NCBI RefSeq assembly: GCF_014692525.1
Contig: NZ_JACNYL010000002.1
Location: 372,001-436,000, forward strand
Direction of reading: 5' to 3'
Origin: Sphingobacterium chuzhouense
GTDB taxonomy: Bacteria > Bacteroidota > Bacteroidia > Sphingobacteriales > Sphingobacteriaceae
Length of the DNA: 64,000 nucleotides
This document shows, in pieces, positions 10,401 to 18,783 of this stretch. The notes below the pieces were generated by a model. The model saw nothing but the letters and a program-made list of their open reading frames with translations. It did not search any database and was not told where the DNA came from. How positions within the stretch are numbered: the first letter of the stretch is position 1; each line of letters starts with the position of its first letter. Position numbers and translations under genes: made by a program.

Positions 10401-10575
10401 TCCGATGTTTTCGTGCAGCCACATGGGCACGTACAACGCCTGCCAAGCTGTTTCTATCTGCTATAGCGATAGCTTCATAACCTAACGATGCTGCTTGTTC
10501 CACTAACTCTTCGGGATGGGATGCACCTCGAAGAAAACTAAAATTACTGGTTACTTGTAATTCGATGTATCCCAT
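7435..10575 (-). CDS. dnaE2: Error-prone DNA polymerase III alpha subunit DnaE2 (ImuC)
   Basis: A 1046-residue C-family DNA polymerase: N-terminal PHP domain (from YIELQVTSNFSFLRGASHPE), palm with the catalytic motif PDIDVDF at about residues 378-384, fingers, and a C-terminal OB fold (KVCGLITVRQRPGTAKGVLF). The length is typical of DnaE2 and shorter than replicative DnaE1. The frame is open up to 10722, but the ATG at 10575 has a good ribosome site (AGGAGA) and falls 8 bases after the imuB stop. In DNA-damage responses DnaE2 performs translesion synthesis as part of a mutasome with ImuA and ImuB, both encoded directly upstream on the same strand. Confidence 0.95.
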   Translation of the reverse strand: MGYIELQVTSNFSFLRGASHPEELVEQAASLGYEAIAIADRNSLAGVVRAHVAARKHRIRFILGCRLDLLDGPSLLAYPKNKKGYSKLCSLLTKGNLRAEKGKCHLYQADVYTYKEDLLFIIVPPTTLSSNFGLDATFMESAATYAAHLKGQIYLGLSRTYQGNDTKRLFLLYDLAERLHIPVAALGDVHYHIPERRELQDILTCVREKCTIYTAGFRLHPNAERYLKAQEEMERLFASYPEALEHTIRIADACRFSLDELEYVYPEELTQEGRTPQEELELWVWQGAKKLFNEGELEKHTPTIQMELDFIRRKNYASYFLTVYDYVRFARERNILCQGRGSAANSIVCYCLEITSVNPTDIKLLFARFMSDARDEPPDIDVDFEHERREEVIQYIYEKYGRDRAAIVATVTQERAKGALRDVGKAMGLSMDALSRLSRTIGSHWDSALEPTRFEEHGFHVEDPHFHKILELAEQLIGFPRQLGQHTGGFVITQGKIHELCPIIPARMEERTNLEWNKDDLEALGFLKVDVLGLGMLTCIRKGFELIKKHYGDEVTLTSMGTKDKKVYDMISLADTLGVFQIESRAQMSMLPRLKPKEFYDLVIEVAIVRPGPIQGDMVHPYLRRRNEEEDVTYPSEEIKGILERTKGVPLFQEQAMEIAIVAAGFTPAEADALRRSMATFKSKGEVSHFRDKMVNGMVAKGYEEEFAHRVFRQLEGFGSYGFPESHAASFALLVYVSSWIKCYHPDVFAAALLNSQPMGFYQPAQLIIDARRHGIEVLPVDINHSVWDNTLEGEYRIRPHKLRLGFRQVKGLKEENIEKLIQCRLKPYTRVDELADILSMFTLERLADADAFRSIGLDRRQALWEVAAVKDRQIALFKGQDVASPQEKQIRLPFMSESEHVVQDYATTGLSIRAHPVSFIRKKLDLLHVLPTDKLPLLKNGMPVKVCGLITVRQRPGTAKGVLFVTIEDETGFANLVLWGKVFEKYRREILQAKLLMVTGKVQIEERVIHVVVQQCFNLNSWLLELENHAEGTAESVFYKGRNFK

Positions 10576-10583
10576 ATCTTCTC

Positions 10584-12086
10584 CTATGCAAAAAATCCAT
10601 GCAAATACCAATTGGGCGAACGATCTCCTTGATAATGTCCTAAACGAAATAGCCAATATCTTCTTCCCTGTCCATCCTCTACATAGTAATAATCTCGGTG
10701 CTCTCCCTGTTCGATCCACCACTCCCGTTCTATCCGTTCTGGGCCGTCTGCCTTTTTAATAAGATGTACTTCTCCTTTGTAACGGAACAACATCGGAGGA
10801 TAATCCGGGATGGGTGCACTTACTTCAATAGGATGAGGTGGATTCAGCAATCGTGTCGGACGAGGACGGTCTGTACGCCATGCTGTAGTTCGTTTCTCCG
10901 TCAAGGAAACAGCTAGCCTGATGGAACGTTCTGGCCAATAGTGTTCATCCGGTAAAAAACGATTTATGTGGCATGTAACATCTCTCCCTTTAAACCTATC
11001 TAGTAATTCTGCCAATGCATCATTATCTAAACTGCCTTCTCCATTCCATAGCAATTCTTGAACGGGTACTGCGTCCTCTACTTTAGGAGCTTCTAATACA
11101 AAGACTTCAATTCCCCAGCCCGGCGCTATCGTTGGTATTTTTTGTTTAAATAAACCTAAAAGATGCTTTACATGAGCAGAGGCACGACTTGTGCCAATCT
11201 CTATATACTTTACCTTTCCGTCCACACGATAACAGGATAGCTTAGCTTTGCGCAGGCCTTTCCCCTCGCCCATCAAGCGTTTGCACAATATGCTCAATAA
11301 CTTCTCTATCGCCACTTCAATACCCTTTGCGGTCTTGATAGGTTCCAGGCAAGGAAGCCGTTCAGCATAAGGAATGACAGGTTTTAATGGCACGATAAAC
11401 TCTTCCTCTTTTCCTAAGGTTTGCCTCACACGTTTCGCTAAGTCTTCCCCAAAACGTCTTTTTAGTACCTGCGGCGGTATTTGCGTAACACTAATTACTG
11501 TTCTAAACCCTAACTTTTTCAGTCGTTCAAGAAGATCGGATTCTAAACGTAAACAAGCTATAGGCATGGTCGATAAGATTTCTTGCTGTGCATTGTCCGG
11601 AATAATAGTTCCATGCTGTCCATATCGGGCTATTGCCCAAGCAGCTCCTATAGTCGAGGCTATGCCTATCCGAACTTCATACCCTCTTTGTTTTAGCTGC
11701 AGGTGGATTTCTTGCAAATAAGCTTTTTCTCCTCCCCATAAGTGGGCACAACCTGTTATATCTAAGATTAAGTAACCTGCCGTATCCACACCTACCATGG
11801 GCGTATATCGCATACACCATAACCCCATACTTTTTAGTAACCTATCCTTTCGTAGCGGTTTATCCTGTAATACTTCTAACTGGGGAATTGCCGCCCTAGC
11901 ATCGGCAACGACCATATTGGCTGTAACTCCACACCGAGCTGCAGACGGGTTGACAGCCGAAATACACATTCTGCCCCGCACGGGCAAAGCAAATACGAAA
12001 GGTATGTCGACCAGTTGGGGGTTATGTTTCGTATACCAATCCGTCAATAAAAAAGGAAACCATAATACAGCATATCGTTTTACCAT
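10584..12086 (-). CDS. imuB: ImuB, catalytically dead Y-family polymerase homologue
   Basis: A 500-residue protein with the Y-family polymerase fold. The usual first catalytic motif (D-x-D-x-F) is replaced by AVLWFPFLL at residues 6-14, so the metal-binding aspartates are missing, as is known for ImuB. The middle region (CAHLWGGEKAYLQEIHLQL) and the little-finger region remain recognisable. In characterised systems ImuB is the hub that binds the beta clamp, ImuA and DnaE2. It starts 2 bases after the imuA stop and ends 8 bases before dnaE2, so the three genes form one operon. Confidence 0.92.
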   Translation of the reverse strand: MVKRYAVLWFPFLLTDWYTKHNPQLVDIPFVFALPVRGRMCISAVNPSAARCGVTANMVVADARAAIPQLEVLQDKPLRKDRLLKSMGLWCMRYTPMVGVDTAGYLILDITGCAHLWGGEKAYLQEIHLQLKQRGYEVRIGIASTIGAAWAIARYGQHGTIIPDNAQQEILSTMPIACLRLESDLLERLKKLGFRTVISVTQIPPQVLKRRFGEDLAKRVRQTLGKEEEFIVPLKPVIPYAERLPCLEPIKTAKGIEVAIEKLLSILCKRLMGEGKGLRKAKLSCYRVDGKVKYIEIGTSRASAHVKHLLGLFKQKIPTIAPGWGIEVFVLEAPKVEDAVPVQELLWNGEGSLDNDALAELLDRFKGRDVTCHINRFLPDEHYWPERSIRLAVSLTEKRTTAWRTDRPRPTRLLNPPHPIEVSAPIPDYPPMLFRYKGEVHLIKKADGPERIEREWWIEQGEHRDYYYVEDGQGRRYWLFRLGHYQGDRSPNWYLHGFFA

Positions 12087-12088
12087 GA

Positions 12089-12829
12089 TTACCCCACCTT
12101 TCTCTTAGCATGATATATCGGGTTTGAAGATAGCGTTAACCGCTTAGCTTGCAATTGGTCTTGTCTCCATCCCACTTGCCATCGGCTAGGGCTTCCATTC
12201 CTGACTTTTAAGAGCTCTACTTCCCACTCCGGAAACCCCACACCGGGCATATCTCCCCGCATATGGCTTGGCAAGGGACGGATATGCCATCGTGCTGCAC
12301 AAGTGGTTGCACCAAGAAATCGGGGTTTTAACCGTAATACAAATCCAGTGACCTTACTTTTCTCTACAGCGAGTTGTAAACGTCTAGATTGCACAAAATT
12401 AATATCTTGTACTTCCGCAATAACCGCACGTATTCCCTCACATTTTAAACCTTCTTCCAATGCCCAAAGGATGTCCTTTTGTTTTTCCATCTGTACAAAG
12501 ATGATGCGATCCGGATCTACGCCGAACGATTTTATAGAAGGTGCAAACAATTGACTAGAACTGCTTATCCATAAGCCTACGCCACCTTTCTGCATTAAAA
12601 AAGATAAAAGTCCACTTATGAAACCACTTGATGCCGCTTCTTCTTCGTTGCTTTCACTCATAAACTCGTGCAGGGTACCTACGGGGAAAACATGACCAGG
12701 GAAAGCTTTTTCCAGCTCTCCCAAACCTACGCCATAATCCTTTTTTTCAATCTGTTTAAAGCCTTGCCATTGCAATATCTGATGTTGCAAATCAGCTATT
12801 AACATCGATTTCTCGATAGATGCACTCAT
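12089..12829 (-). CDS. imuA: ImuA, RecA-like mutasome accessory protein
   Basis: A 246-residue RecA/SulA-like protein, first gene of the imuA-imuB-dnaE2 cassette. The core region (HEFMSESNEEEAASSGFISG) sits where RecA carries its Walker A loop, but the GxxxxGKT pattern is absent here. The C-terminal part (GFVLRLKPRFLGATTCAARW) matches the ImuA family. In other bacteria ImuA supports translesion synthesis by ImuB and DnaE2 and is under SOS control. A promoter box and a palindrome just upstream fit such control. Confidence 0.88.
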   Translation of the reverse strand: MSASIEKSMLIADLQHQILQWQGFKQIEKKDYGVGLGELEKAFPGHVFPVGTLHEFMSESNEEEAASSGFISGLLSFLMQKGGVGLWISSSSQLFAPSIKSFGVDPDRIIFVQMEKQKDILWALEEGLKCEGIRAVIAEVQDINFVQSRRLQLAVEKSKVTGFVLRLKPRFLGATTCAARWHIRPLPSHMRGDMPGVGFPEWEVELLKVRNGSPSRWQVGWRQDQLQAKRLTLSSNPIYHAKRKVG

Positions 12830-12851
12830 AGCTATTACCTTTTCTTCAGAA

Positions 12852-12877
12852 CAAAGGTAATACTAATATTTTTAGTA
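12852..12877 (-). promoter_or_regulatory. imuA promoter with overlapping palindrome (possible SOS operator)
   Basis: On the minus strand a -7 box TACCTTTG (12859-12852) fits the Bacteroidota consensus. Directly upstream of it, at 12877-12861, is a 17-base inverted repeat with TACTA / TAGTA arms around seven bases. A repressor bound there would sit between the -33 and -7 positions. LexA control of imuABC is known in other phyla; that this palindrome is the operator is inference. Confidence 0.45.
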
Positions 12878-12902
12878 AAAAGAGATTGTGAAGAAAATAT
12901 AA

Positions 12903-14348
12903 TTATATAATTTCATCTGCTGTGTCTTCCCTAAACGGGGCTTCTTCATCAAATTCGCCTTCCCATTTCGCTACAACCACCGTTGCTAAACAGTTACCGA
13001 TGACATTGACAGAAGTACGTGCCATGTCCATCAGCTCGTCTATTCCCAGAATGGCGGCAATAACAAAAGTTGGCAGTCCAAATTGGTCTGCCGTAGCGAT
13101 CAACACAATTAAGGACGCCCGTGGTACAGCGGCGACTCCTTTGGAGGTAATCATGAGGGTGAAAGCAATCAATAATTGTTGCCCAATAGTCAACGGTATA
13201 CCGGCTGCTTGCGCTACAAAAATAGAAGCTAGGGAAAGGTAAAGCGATGTACCATCCAGATTAAAGCTGTATCCTGTCGGGATAACAAATGATACAATCT
13301 TGCGAGGCACACCAAATTTCTCCATGGCATTCATGGCTTTCGGCAGAGCCGCATCGGAACTAGTTGTTGCAAACGCTATAGAAACAGGTTCTTTAACTGC
13401 ATTCATAAAGCGTTTCACTGGTATTTTTAAGAATAAGGCAATCGGAAGTAGAACCCCTCCCAAAAAAAGCAATAAAGCTAAATATAGACTACCGAGGAGC
13501 ATAAAGAGATTTTTTAAGATATCTACACCGAGATGCCCCACGGTATATGCCATGGCGGCTCCCACACCAATTGGAGCAAAAAGCATGACGATATTGGTAA
13601 ACTTAAACATGGCTTCCGAAAGACTTTCTGTAAAATTGACCAATGGTTTCCGTTTCTTTTCCTCTACCAACGCCAGCCCAATACCAAATATCACTCCAAA
13701 CACCACAATCTGTAGCACTTGATTCTCGTAAACTGCTTTGACTATATTTTCGGGAAAAGTATCCCGTATAAATGCATTAAATTTGTATACACCATGCGCA
13801 TCGCTCGATATATGCGACATGGCTGTACTATCCGCTACACTCGTCGTCGCCGTTTTTGGCAGTTCTTCATGGGGCATATTTTCTACATCCACACCTACTC
13901 CTGCCTTTGTAATATTAATCACAATCAAACCGATAAATATAGCACAGGTAGTTGCCGACACAAAGTACAACATAGATTTCCATGCCATTCGTCCTACCGA
14001 TTTTAGGTCGGAATGCCCTGCAATACCGAAAACAAGTGTAGCAAACAAAATGGGACCAACAATGGTTTTCACTAATTTAATAAAGGCCTGTGATAAAGGT
14101 TGCAAAGCACGGGCAAAATTAGGAAAATCCAACCCGATAAATACCCCCAGCACTAAACAAGTCAATATCCATGTAGTTAAATTTTTACGGACGATCGCAT
14201 TCAGTGTCAATACGGAAGCGACTATCCACCGCACCCACATCATGAAATCCGGATGTATAGCAAACCAATTAAATTCATATATTAAAGTCAGAATGAGAGC
14301 AATCGAAACAGTAAAGAGCGTGATAACAGCAACTTGTTTTTTCAGCAT
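12903..14348 (-). CDS. Dicarboxylate/amino acid:cation symporter (DAACS family)
   Basis: A 481-residue inner membrane transporter of the glutamate/C4-dicarboxylate symporter family (GltP/DctA-like). It carries the hairpin serine motif ATTSSDAALPKAM, the substrate and cation motif GYSFNLDGTSLY (NMDGT in many relatives, here NLDGT) and the TM8 motif DMARTSVNVIGN. About eight transmembrane segments plus two re-entrant loops are expected. It has two extra N-terminal hydrophobic segments and a soluble loop near 160-195. It is a single gene on the minus strand, 73 bases downstream of the imuA start on the opposite side of that promoter. Likely substrates are glutamate, aspartate or C4-dicarboxylates taken up with H+ or Na+. 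Confidence 0.9.
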   Translation of the reverse strand: MLKKQVAVITLFTVSIALILTLIYEFNWFAIHPDFMMWVRWIVASVLTLNAIVRKNLTTWILTCLVLGVFIGLDFPNFARALQPLSQAFIKLVKTIVGPILFATLVFGIAGHSDLKSVGRMAWKSMLYFVSATTCAIFIGLIVINITKAGVGVDVENMPHEELPKTATTSVADSTAMSHISSDAHGVYKFNAFIRDTFPENIVKAVYENQVLQIVVFGVIFGIGLALVEEKKRKPLVNFTESLSEAMFKFTNIVMLFAPIGVGAAMAYTVGHLGVDILKNLFMLLGSLYLALLLFLGGVLLPIALFLKIPVKRFMNAVKEPVSIAFATTSSDAALPKAMNAMEKFGVPRKIVSFVIPTGYSFNLDGTSLYLSLASIFVAQAAGIPLTIGQQLLIAFTLMITSKGVAAVPRASLIVLIATADQFGLPTFVIAAILGIDELMDMARTSVNVIGNCLATVVVAKWEGEFDEEAPFREDTADEII

Positions 14349-14456
14349 CTGGTTTTATTTTTGTTTTTGAAAGAAACAAATGTATAAAAATTGTCTTTTA
14401 TACAAAATAAATTATGGTGCTATCCGTTGAAAAACAAAATAATATCGGATTATAAT

Positions 14457-14486
14457 AAAAAAAGCATCACCCACGCGGGGTAATGC
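14457..14486 (-). terminator. Rho-independent terminator of the ferredoxin gene
   Basis: On the minus strand GCATTACCC / GGGTGATGC form a 9-bp stem with one G-U pair and a five-base loop, followed by a run of T. It lies 32 bases after the ferredoxin stop. Confidence 0.85.
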
Positions 14487-14517
14487 CTTTATATCTTTAA
14501 CTATAAGATTTTCCTTC

Positions 14518-14868
14518 TTATTCCGCGTGAAGCCACGCTTTCTTTGCCAGAAGTTCTTCTTCCGTTTCTACAACCTCTTCATCTTCCACACAGCAATCCA
14601 CTGGACATACTGCTGCACATTGCGGTTCGTCATGGAAACCTTTACATTCCGTACATTTGTCTGAAACGATGTAATATACTTCATTTGAAATAGCTTCTTG
14701 GGATTCATTGGCATCCAACGTTACGCCATCTCCAAAATCAATCACACCATCCAGCGCCGTTCCATCCGAAAATTTCCATGTTACACCTGCATCATATATA
14801 GCGTTGTTCGGGCATTCTGGTTCGCATGCTCCGCAATTTATACACTCGTCTGTAATTTTAATTGCCAT
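14518..14868 (-). CDS. 2[4Fe-4S] dicluster ferredoxin
   Basis: A 116-residue ferredoxin. The first cluster uses C9, C12, C15 and C19 (CINCGACEPECP). The second uses C72, C75, C84 and C88, with an eight-residue insert between the second and third cysteines (CTECKGFHDEPQCAAVCP), the arrangement of Alvin-type ferredoxins. An acidic tail follows. There is an insertion of about 45 residues between the two cluster regions. It is a low-potential electron carrier in the cytoplasm. It has its own promoter (TTTG, 21 bases, TAACTTTG), a ribosome site GAGGTGAT and its own terminator, and is divergent from the acyl-CoA reductase gene. Confidence 0.95.
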   Translation of the reverse strand: MAIKITDECINCGACEPECPNNAIYDAGVTWKFSDGTALDGVIDFGDGVTLDANESQEAISNEVYYIVSDKCTECKGFHDEPQCAAVCPVDCCVEDEEVVETEEELLAKKAWLHAE

Positions 14869-14926
14869 TTATCACCTCACAATTATAATAAATAAACTAA
14901 TTTTGTCTCGTCCTAAAATAATACTA

Positions 14927-14959
14927 CAAAGTTAGTAGTTATTTCTTTAGACACGCAAA
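14927..14959 (-). promoter_or_regulatory. Ferredoxin gene promoter
   Basis: A full Bacteroidota promoter on the minus strand: -33 TTTG (14959-14956), 21-base spacer, -7 TAACTTTG (14934-14927), ending about 58 bases before the ferredoxin ATG. Confidence 0.7.
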
Positions 14960-15002
14960 GATACTTCAAAAAAAAATCAGAACAATTCTAAATTAGAAAG
15001 AT

Positions 15003-16016
15003 TTGACACAGAAACAACGAATTGATGCCTTTGTAGCACTCGGCAAGTTACTTGCTTCGGATCAAGAGAAAATAAATAGGATTTTACAGCAAGCATCCTT
15101 TAAAAATCCGTGGTACACCGTTGAAAATACGAGAAAGCAATTCCAAGCGTTGTCTTCCAATTTGACGGCTGAAAAACTTATGGAGTGGGTAGCACCCTAC
15201 CCCACCACAGAAACCGATCAGGTTGTCGGACTTATATTGGCTGGAAATATTCCTTTAGTTGGTTTCCAGGATATATTATCGGTGCTTATCGCAGGCTTTA
15301 GCGCACAGATTAAGCTGTCTTCTGATGATGCGGGGTTAACAACCTTTGTGCTCCATGAACTTATCGAAATAGAACCCGCTTTTGCCGAGAAAATCCAAAT
15401 TGTAGATCGATTACAACAATATGATCTGATTATTGCTACCGGTAGCAATAATAGTTCCCGCTACTTTGACTACTATTTTGGAAAGAAACCCAACATTATC
15501 CGCAAAAATCGAAATTCCATTGCCATCCTTACCGGCACAGAATCTCCCGAACAGTTAAAAGCTTTAGGATTTGACATTTTTGATTATTTTGGACTTGGAT
15601 GTCGCTCTGTCTCTAAACTATATGTCCCCCGTCACTACGACTTCCATACATTTTTTGAAGCGATTGAAGATTTTAGCACTGTTAAAGAGCATCATAAATA
15701 CACTAACAATTACGATTATAATAAGTCCATCTATTTAATTAATGGCGAGAAGCATTTTGACAACGGTTTTATGTTGCTCAAAGAAGATACAGGATTTGCA
15801 TCTCCATTGGCCACGGTATTTTACGAAGAATACGATCAGATTCATGAAGTTGTTCTCCAGTTGGAAGCCCAAGCAGATAAAATACAATGTATCGTCAGCG
15901 AAGCCACAATAGAAACAAGTATTTCGACGTTTCCTTTAGGGGGAAGTCAATGTCCTTCTTTAACGGATTATGCTGACGGAGTGGACGTAATGGCATTTCT
16001 TTCTGAAAAAAAATGA
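15003..16016 (+). CDS. Acyl-CoA reductase, LuxC-like family
   Basis: A 337-residue protein of the acyl-CoA reductase family found widely in Bacteroidota. Visible features are GNIPLVGFQD (residues 81-90), the nucleotide-loop region IIATGSNNSSRYF, and a likely nucleophile C200 in GLGCRSVSK. LuxC-type enzymes reduce an activated fatty acyl group to aldehyde with NADPH; the true substrate here is unknown. The start is a TTG at 15003 preceded by AGAAAG; no ATG in frame lies near, the next being codon 60. It is divergent from the ferredoxin gene, and is followed by a small conserved gene and ftsE on the same strand. Confidence 0.8.
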   Translation: MTQKQRIDAFVALGKLLASDQEKINRILQQASFKNPWYTVENTRKQFQALSSNLTAEKLMEWVAPYPTTETDQVVGLILAGNIPLVGFQDILSVLIAGFSAQIKLSSDDAGLTTFVLHELIEIEPAFAEKIQIVDRLQQYDLIIATGSNNSSRYFDYYFGKKPNIIRKNRNSIAILTGTESPEQLKALGFDIFDYFGLGCRSVSKLYVPRHYDFHTFFEAIEDFSTVKEHHKYTNNYDYNKSIYLINGEKHFDNGFMLLKEDTGFASPLATVFYEEYDQIHEVVLQLEAQADKIQCIVSEATIETSISTFPLGGSQCPSLTDYADGVDVMAFLSEKK

Positions 16017-16026
16017 TAACTTTGTT

Positions 16027-16233
16027 ATGATGTATGTTATTAAAGTTAAAGGGGTAGCTAAAATTCCTGATTACGTCCAACTTCGGGACGAAGCTTTTAC
16101 CCTGTTAGCATATTTTCGAGTAGATAGACCGGACAAATCCCTTGAAAAAATAGGTTTGGGTGATAAAACCGACTATATCATGCAGGTTGTAGCGGAAATG
16201 CCTTTCGGCCAAATAAAAAAAATTGATGTATAA
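16027..16233 (+). CDS. Small conserved hypothetical protein (68 aa)
   Basis: A 68-residue soluble protein that I do not recognise. It starts with two consecutive ATG codons, 10 bases after the acyl-CoA reductase stop, and ends 6 bases before ftsE, so it belongs to that transcript. Composition is mixed alpha/beta (VIKVKGVAKIPDYVQLRDEA, then a second half with GDKTDYIMQVV), with no signal peptide or membrane segment. Its tight packing between two real genes and its normal codon use support it being expressed. No function can be assigned. Confidence 0.7.
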   Translation: MMYVIKVKGVAKIPDYVQLRDEAFTLLAYFRVDRPDKSLEKIGLGDKTDYIMQVVAEMPFGQIKKIDV

Positions 16234-16239
16234 AACAGT

Positions 16240-16926
16240 ATGACAACAGCGAACAACACAGTTATCAAATTAAAAAACGTAGATATATACCAACAAAAGC
16301 ATTTGGTGCTTTCCCACGTCAATCTCGATATCAACCAAGGTGAGTTCATCTATTTGATCGGTCAGTCGGGAACCGGAAAAAGTAGTTTGTTGAAAATAAT
16401 ATATGGCGACCTCTACATCGCCAGTGGTGAAGGAATGGTAGCAGGTTTCGATCTGAAAAAGCTACATGAAAACGACGTTCCTTATCTTCGTCGAAAACTA
16501 GGCATTGTCTTTCAAGATTTCCATTTATTAAATGACAGAACGGTAGAGAAGAACCTCGAATTTGCCTTGAAAGCTACGGGATGGACAGAAAGGGGATTAA
16601 TAGAAAACCGGATGTTGGATGTGTTGGAAAAAGTAGGTCTACGATCGAAATTGCGTAAAATGCCCCACGAATTATCCGGTGGTGAGCAACAACGGGTCGT
16701 TATTGCGCGGGCGTTGTTAAATAATCCGGAAATTATCCTCGCTGATGAACCAACAGGAAACCTCGACCCCGCCACATCGGAAGAAATTGTACTTTTATTA
16801 AGAGATATCGCCGCCTCAGGTACAGCCGTATTAATGGCCACCCACGATTATCAGATTATTAAAAATATGCCTGCCCGTATTATCAAAACCGCAGATACGG
16901 CTTTATACGATAATGTAGAGATATAA
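16240..16926 (+). CDS. ftsE: FtsE-like ABC transporter ATP-binding protein
   Basis: A 228-residue ABC ATPase with Walker A GQSGTGKSS (residues 41-49), Q-loop VFQDFHLL, signature LSGGEQQRV, Walker B IILADEPTG and switch histidine ATHD. Size and the LLNDRTVEKNLEFAL region are typical of FtsE, the cytoplasmic ATPase that with FtsX controls peptidoglycan hydrolases during division. No ftsX follows here, so the membrane partner must be elsewhere, which is common in Bacteroidota. LolD-type ATPases are the nearest alternative. Confidence 0.85.
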   Translation: MTTANNTVIKLKNVDIYQQKHLVLSHVNLDINQGEFIYLIGQSGTGKSSLLKIIYGDLYIASGEGMVAGFDLKKLHENDVPYLRRKLGIVFQDFHLLNDRTVEKNLEFALKATGWTERGLIENRMLDVLEKVGLRSKLRKMPHELSGGEQQRVVIARALLNNPEIILADEPTGNLDPATSEEIVLLLRDIAASGTAVLMATHDYQIIKNMPARIIKTADTALYDNVEI

Positions 16927-16953
16927 ATCACGGCACTGACAGAACATCACAAA

Positions 16954-17004
16954 GCCGACATTTTGATAGTTTATTTTCGGATAGACTGACAGGGTGTCGG
17001 TTTT
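16954..17004 (+). terminator. Possible terminator after ftsE
   Basis: CCGACA (16955-16960) and TGTCGG (16995-17000) could pair around a long loop of 34 bases, followed by TTTT. The long loop makes this weak. Confidence 0.3.
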
Positions 17005-17009
17005 ATTTG

Positions 17010-17036
17010 TGTTGGCAATATTATTGAGTGCCAACA
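17010..17036. promoter_or_regulatory. Inverted repeat upstream of grpE
   Basis: Perfect 8-base arms TGTTGGCA (17010-17017) and TGCCAACA (17029-17036) separated by 11 bases, ending 30 bases before the grpE ATG. The right side contains GAGTGCCAA, one base off the CIRCE half-site GAGTGCTAA, but the left arm and spacing do not fit CIRCE. It may be a heat-shock operator of another type. Confidence 0.4.
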
Positions 17037-17066
17037 AAGGATATTAATGTAGGCTATAATATAGAT

Positions 17067-17609
17067 ATGATGAACGAACAGGAAAACAATATTCAAGACG
17101 AGAATTTAGCGTCTGTTAACCCCATTTCGGAAGAAAGTACAGACCAATCCGAAGAAACAACTGAAGAGCGTTTACAACAAGAATTAGCAAATGCGAACGA
17201 CAAGTATACGCGTCTGTTTGCTGAATTCGACAATTATAAAAAAAGAACGTCCAAAGAACGAGTAGATCTTATACAATCTGCCAGTAAGGACGTTTTAGCT
17301 AAACTTTTACCCATCCTCGACGATTTCGACCGTGCTTTGGCTGCTATGGAAACGGCACAAGATATAGAATCGGTAAAACAAGGCGTTGATTTGGTAAATC
17401 AAAAATTTAGAAAAATATTAGCGAACGAGGGATTAAAAGAAATGGAAAATCTTATCGGCGAGCCTTTTGATGCTGAATATCAAGAAGCCATCACTGCTAT
17501 CCCCGCACCGTCAGAAGAATTGAAGAATAAAGTTATAGATGTAGTGGAAAAAGGTTACTTTCTCAACGATAAAGTAATACGTTTCGCGAAGGTGGTAATA
17601 GGTCAATAA
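17067..17609 (+). CDS. grpE: Nucleotide exchange factor GrpE
   Basis: A 180-residue GrpE: an acidic, disordered N-terminus, a long coiled coil ([20 protein letters not shown]) and the C-terminal beta domain with the signature around [12 protein letters not shown] and [13 protein letters not shown]. GrpE releases ADP from DnaK in the protein-folding cycle. The start is taken as the ATG at 17067 (MMNEQEN); a GTG at 17028 would add 13 residues but overlaps the inverted repeat. dnaJ follows 4 bases later, so the two are co-transcribed. Confidence 0.95.
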   Translation: MMNEQENNIQDENLASVNPISEESTDQSEETTEERLQQELANANDKYTRLFAEFDNYKKRTSKERVDLIQSASKDVLAKLLPILDDFDRALAAMETAQDIESVKQGVDLVNQKFRKILANEGLKEMENLIGEPFDAEYQEAITAIPAPSEELKNKVIDVVEKGYFLNDKVIRFAKVVIGQ

Positions 17610-17613
17610 GAAG

Positions 17614-18762
17614 ATGGCTAAGAGAGATTATTACGATATATTAGGCGTTTCAAAGTCTGCGGACGCGTCTGAAATTAAGTCTGCATACCGCAAACTGGCG
17701 ATAAAATATCACCCCGACAAAAACCCAGACGATAAAGCGGCTGAAGAGAAATTTAAAGAAGCAGCTGAAGCGTATGAGGTATTAAGTAATCCGGAGAAAA
17801 GACAACGGTATGATCAGTTTGGTCATGCTGGAAATTCAGCTTCCGGCTTTGGCGGCGGTGGCATGAATATGGAAGATATATTCAGCCAGTTTGGTGACAT
17901 TTTTGGTGGTGGACATCCCTTTGAAAGCTTCTTCGGTGGTGGCGGCCGCAGCGGAGGTGGCAGACGCGTACAGCGCGGCACCAATCTTCGTATCAAAGTA
18001 AAATTGACTTTAGAAGAGATAGCCAAAGGTGTAGAGAAGAAAGTTAAAGTAAATAAGCAGGTACAGTGCCATACTTGTGGCGGCACCGGGGCAAAGGATA
18101 AATCATCTTACCACACTTGTAAGACTTGTGGTGGCGTGGGATCCGTTAGACGGGTGACCAACACCATTTTGGGGCAAATGCAAACAACGAGCACCTGTCC
18201 TACCTGTAATGGTGAAGGTGTTGAAATCACCTCCAAATGTACGACCTGTCGTGGCGAAGGATTAGAAAGAGGCGAAGAAACAATTGCTATCAACATCCCT
18301 GCAGGGGTAAGTGAAGGTATGCAATTATCGATGAGTGGAAAAGGAAATGCCGCGCCAAGAGGAGGCATTCCCGGAGATTTGATCATCCTCATCGAAGAGG
18401 TACCACACGAAACATTAAAACGTGACGGCATTAATGTCATCTACGATCTGTATATCAACTTTGCAGACGCAGCTCTTGGTACCAGCGTTGAAATTCCTAC
18501 TATTGACGGAAAAGCAAAAATAAAGATTGATCCCGGAACGCAAGGCGGGAAAATTCTACGTTTAAAAGGAAAAGGCGTACCGGAAGTAAATTCTTATCAC
18601 AAAGGAGACCAATTGGTGTATGTTAATGTATGGACACCTAAAGCCGTCTCTCCGGAAGAGCGTTCCGTGCTGGAAAAACTGAAAGGCTCAGCGAACTTTA
18701 AACCCCAGCCAGGTAAAAGTGAGAAGTCGTTCTTCGAACGCATCAAAGAATATTTTGAATAA
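17614..18762 (+). CDS. dnaJ: Chaperone protein DnaJ (Hsp40, type I)
   Basis: A 382-residue full-length DnaJ. The J domain has HPD at residues 33-35, followed by a Gly/Phe-rich linker (about 75-120). Four CxxCxGxG zinc motifs come next ([32 protein letters not shown], the last with R at one position), then two C-terminal substrate-binding domains. It delivers unfolded substrates to DnaK and stimulates its ATPase. It sits 4 bases downstream of grpE and is followed by a strong terminator. dnaK itself is not in the window. Confidence 0.97.
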   Translation: MAKRDYYDILGVSKSADASEIKSAYRKLAIKYHPDKNPDDKAAEEKFKEAAEAYEVLSNPEKRQRYDQFGHAGNSASGFGGGGMNMEDIFSQFGDIFGGGHPFESFFGGGGRSGGGRRVQRGTNLRIKVKLTLEEIAKGVEKKVKVNKQVQCHTCGGTGAKDKSSYHTCKTCGGVGSVRRVTNTILGQMQTTSTCPTCNGEGVEITSKCTTCRGEGLERGEETIAINIPAGVSEGMQLSMSGKGNAAPRGGIPGDLIILIEEVPHETLKRDGINVIYDLYINFADAALGTSVEIPTIDGKAKIKIDPGTQGGKILRLKGKGVPEVNSYHKGDQLVYVNVWTPKAVSPEERSVLEKLKGSANFKPQPGKSEKSFFERIKEYFE

Positions 18763-18783
18763 ATAAATTTTCGTTCTATTGAT

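Noticed and set aside
17012-17034. CIRCE element or sigma-54 promoter (TTGGCA) before grpE
   Set aside because: CIRCE needs nine-base arms with a nine-base spacer, and only the right half fits. The sigma-54 reading lacks the GC at -12 in the right spacing.
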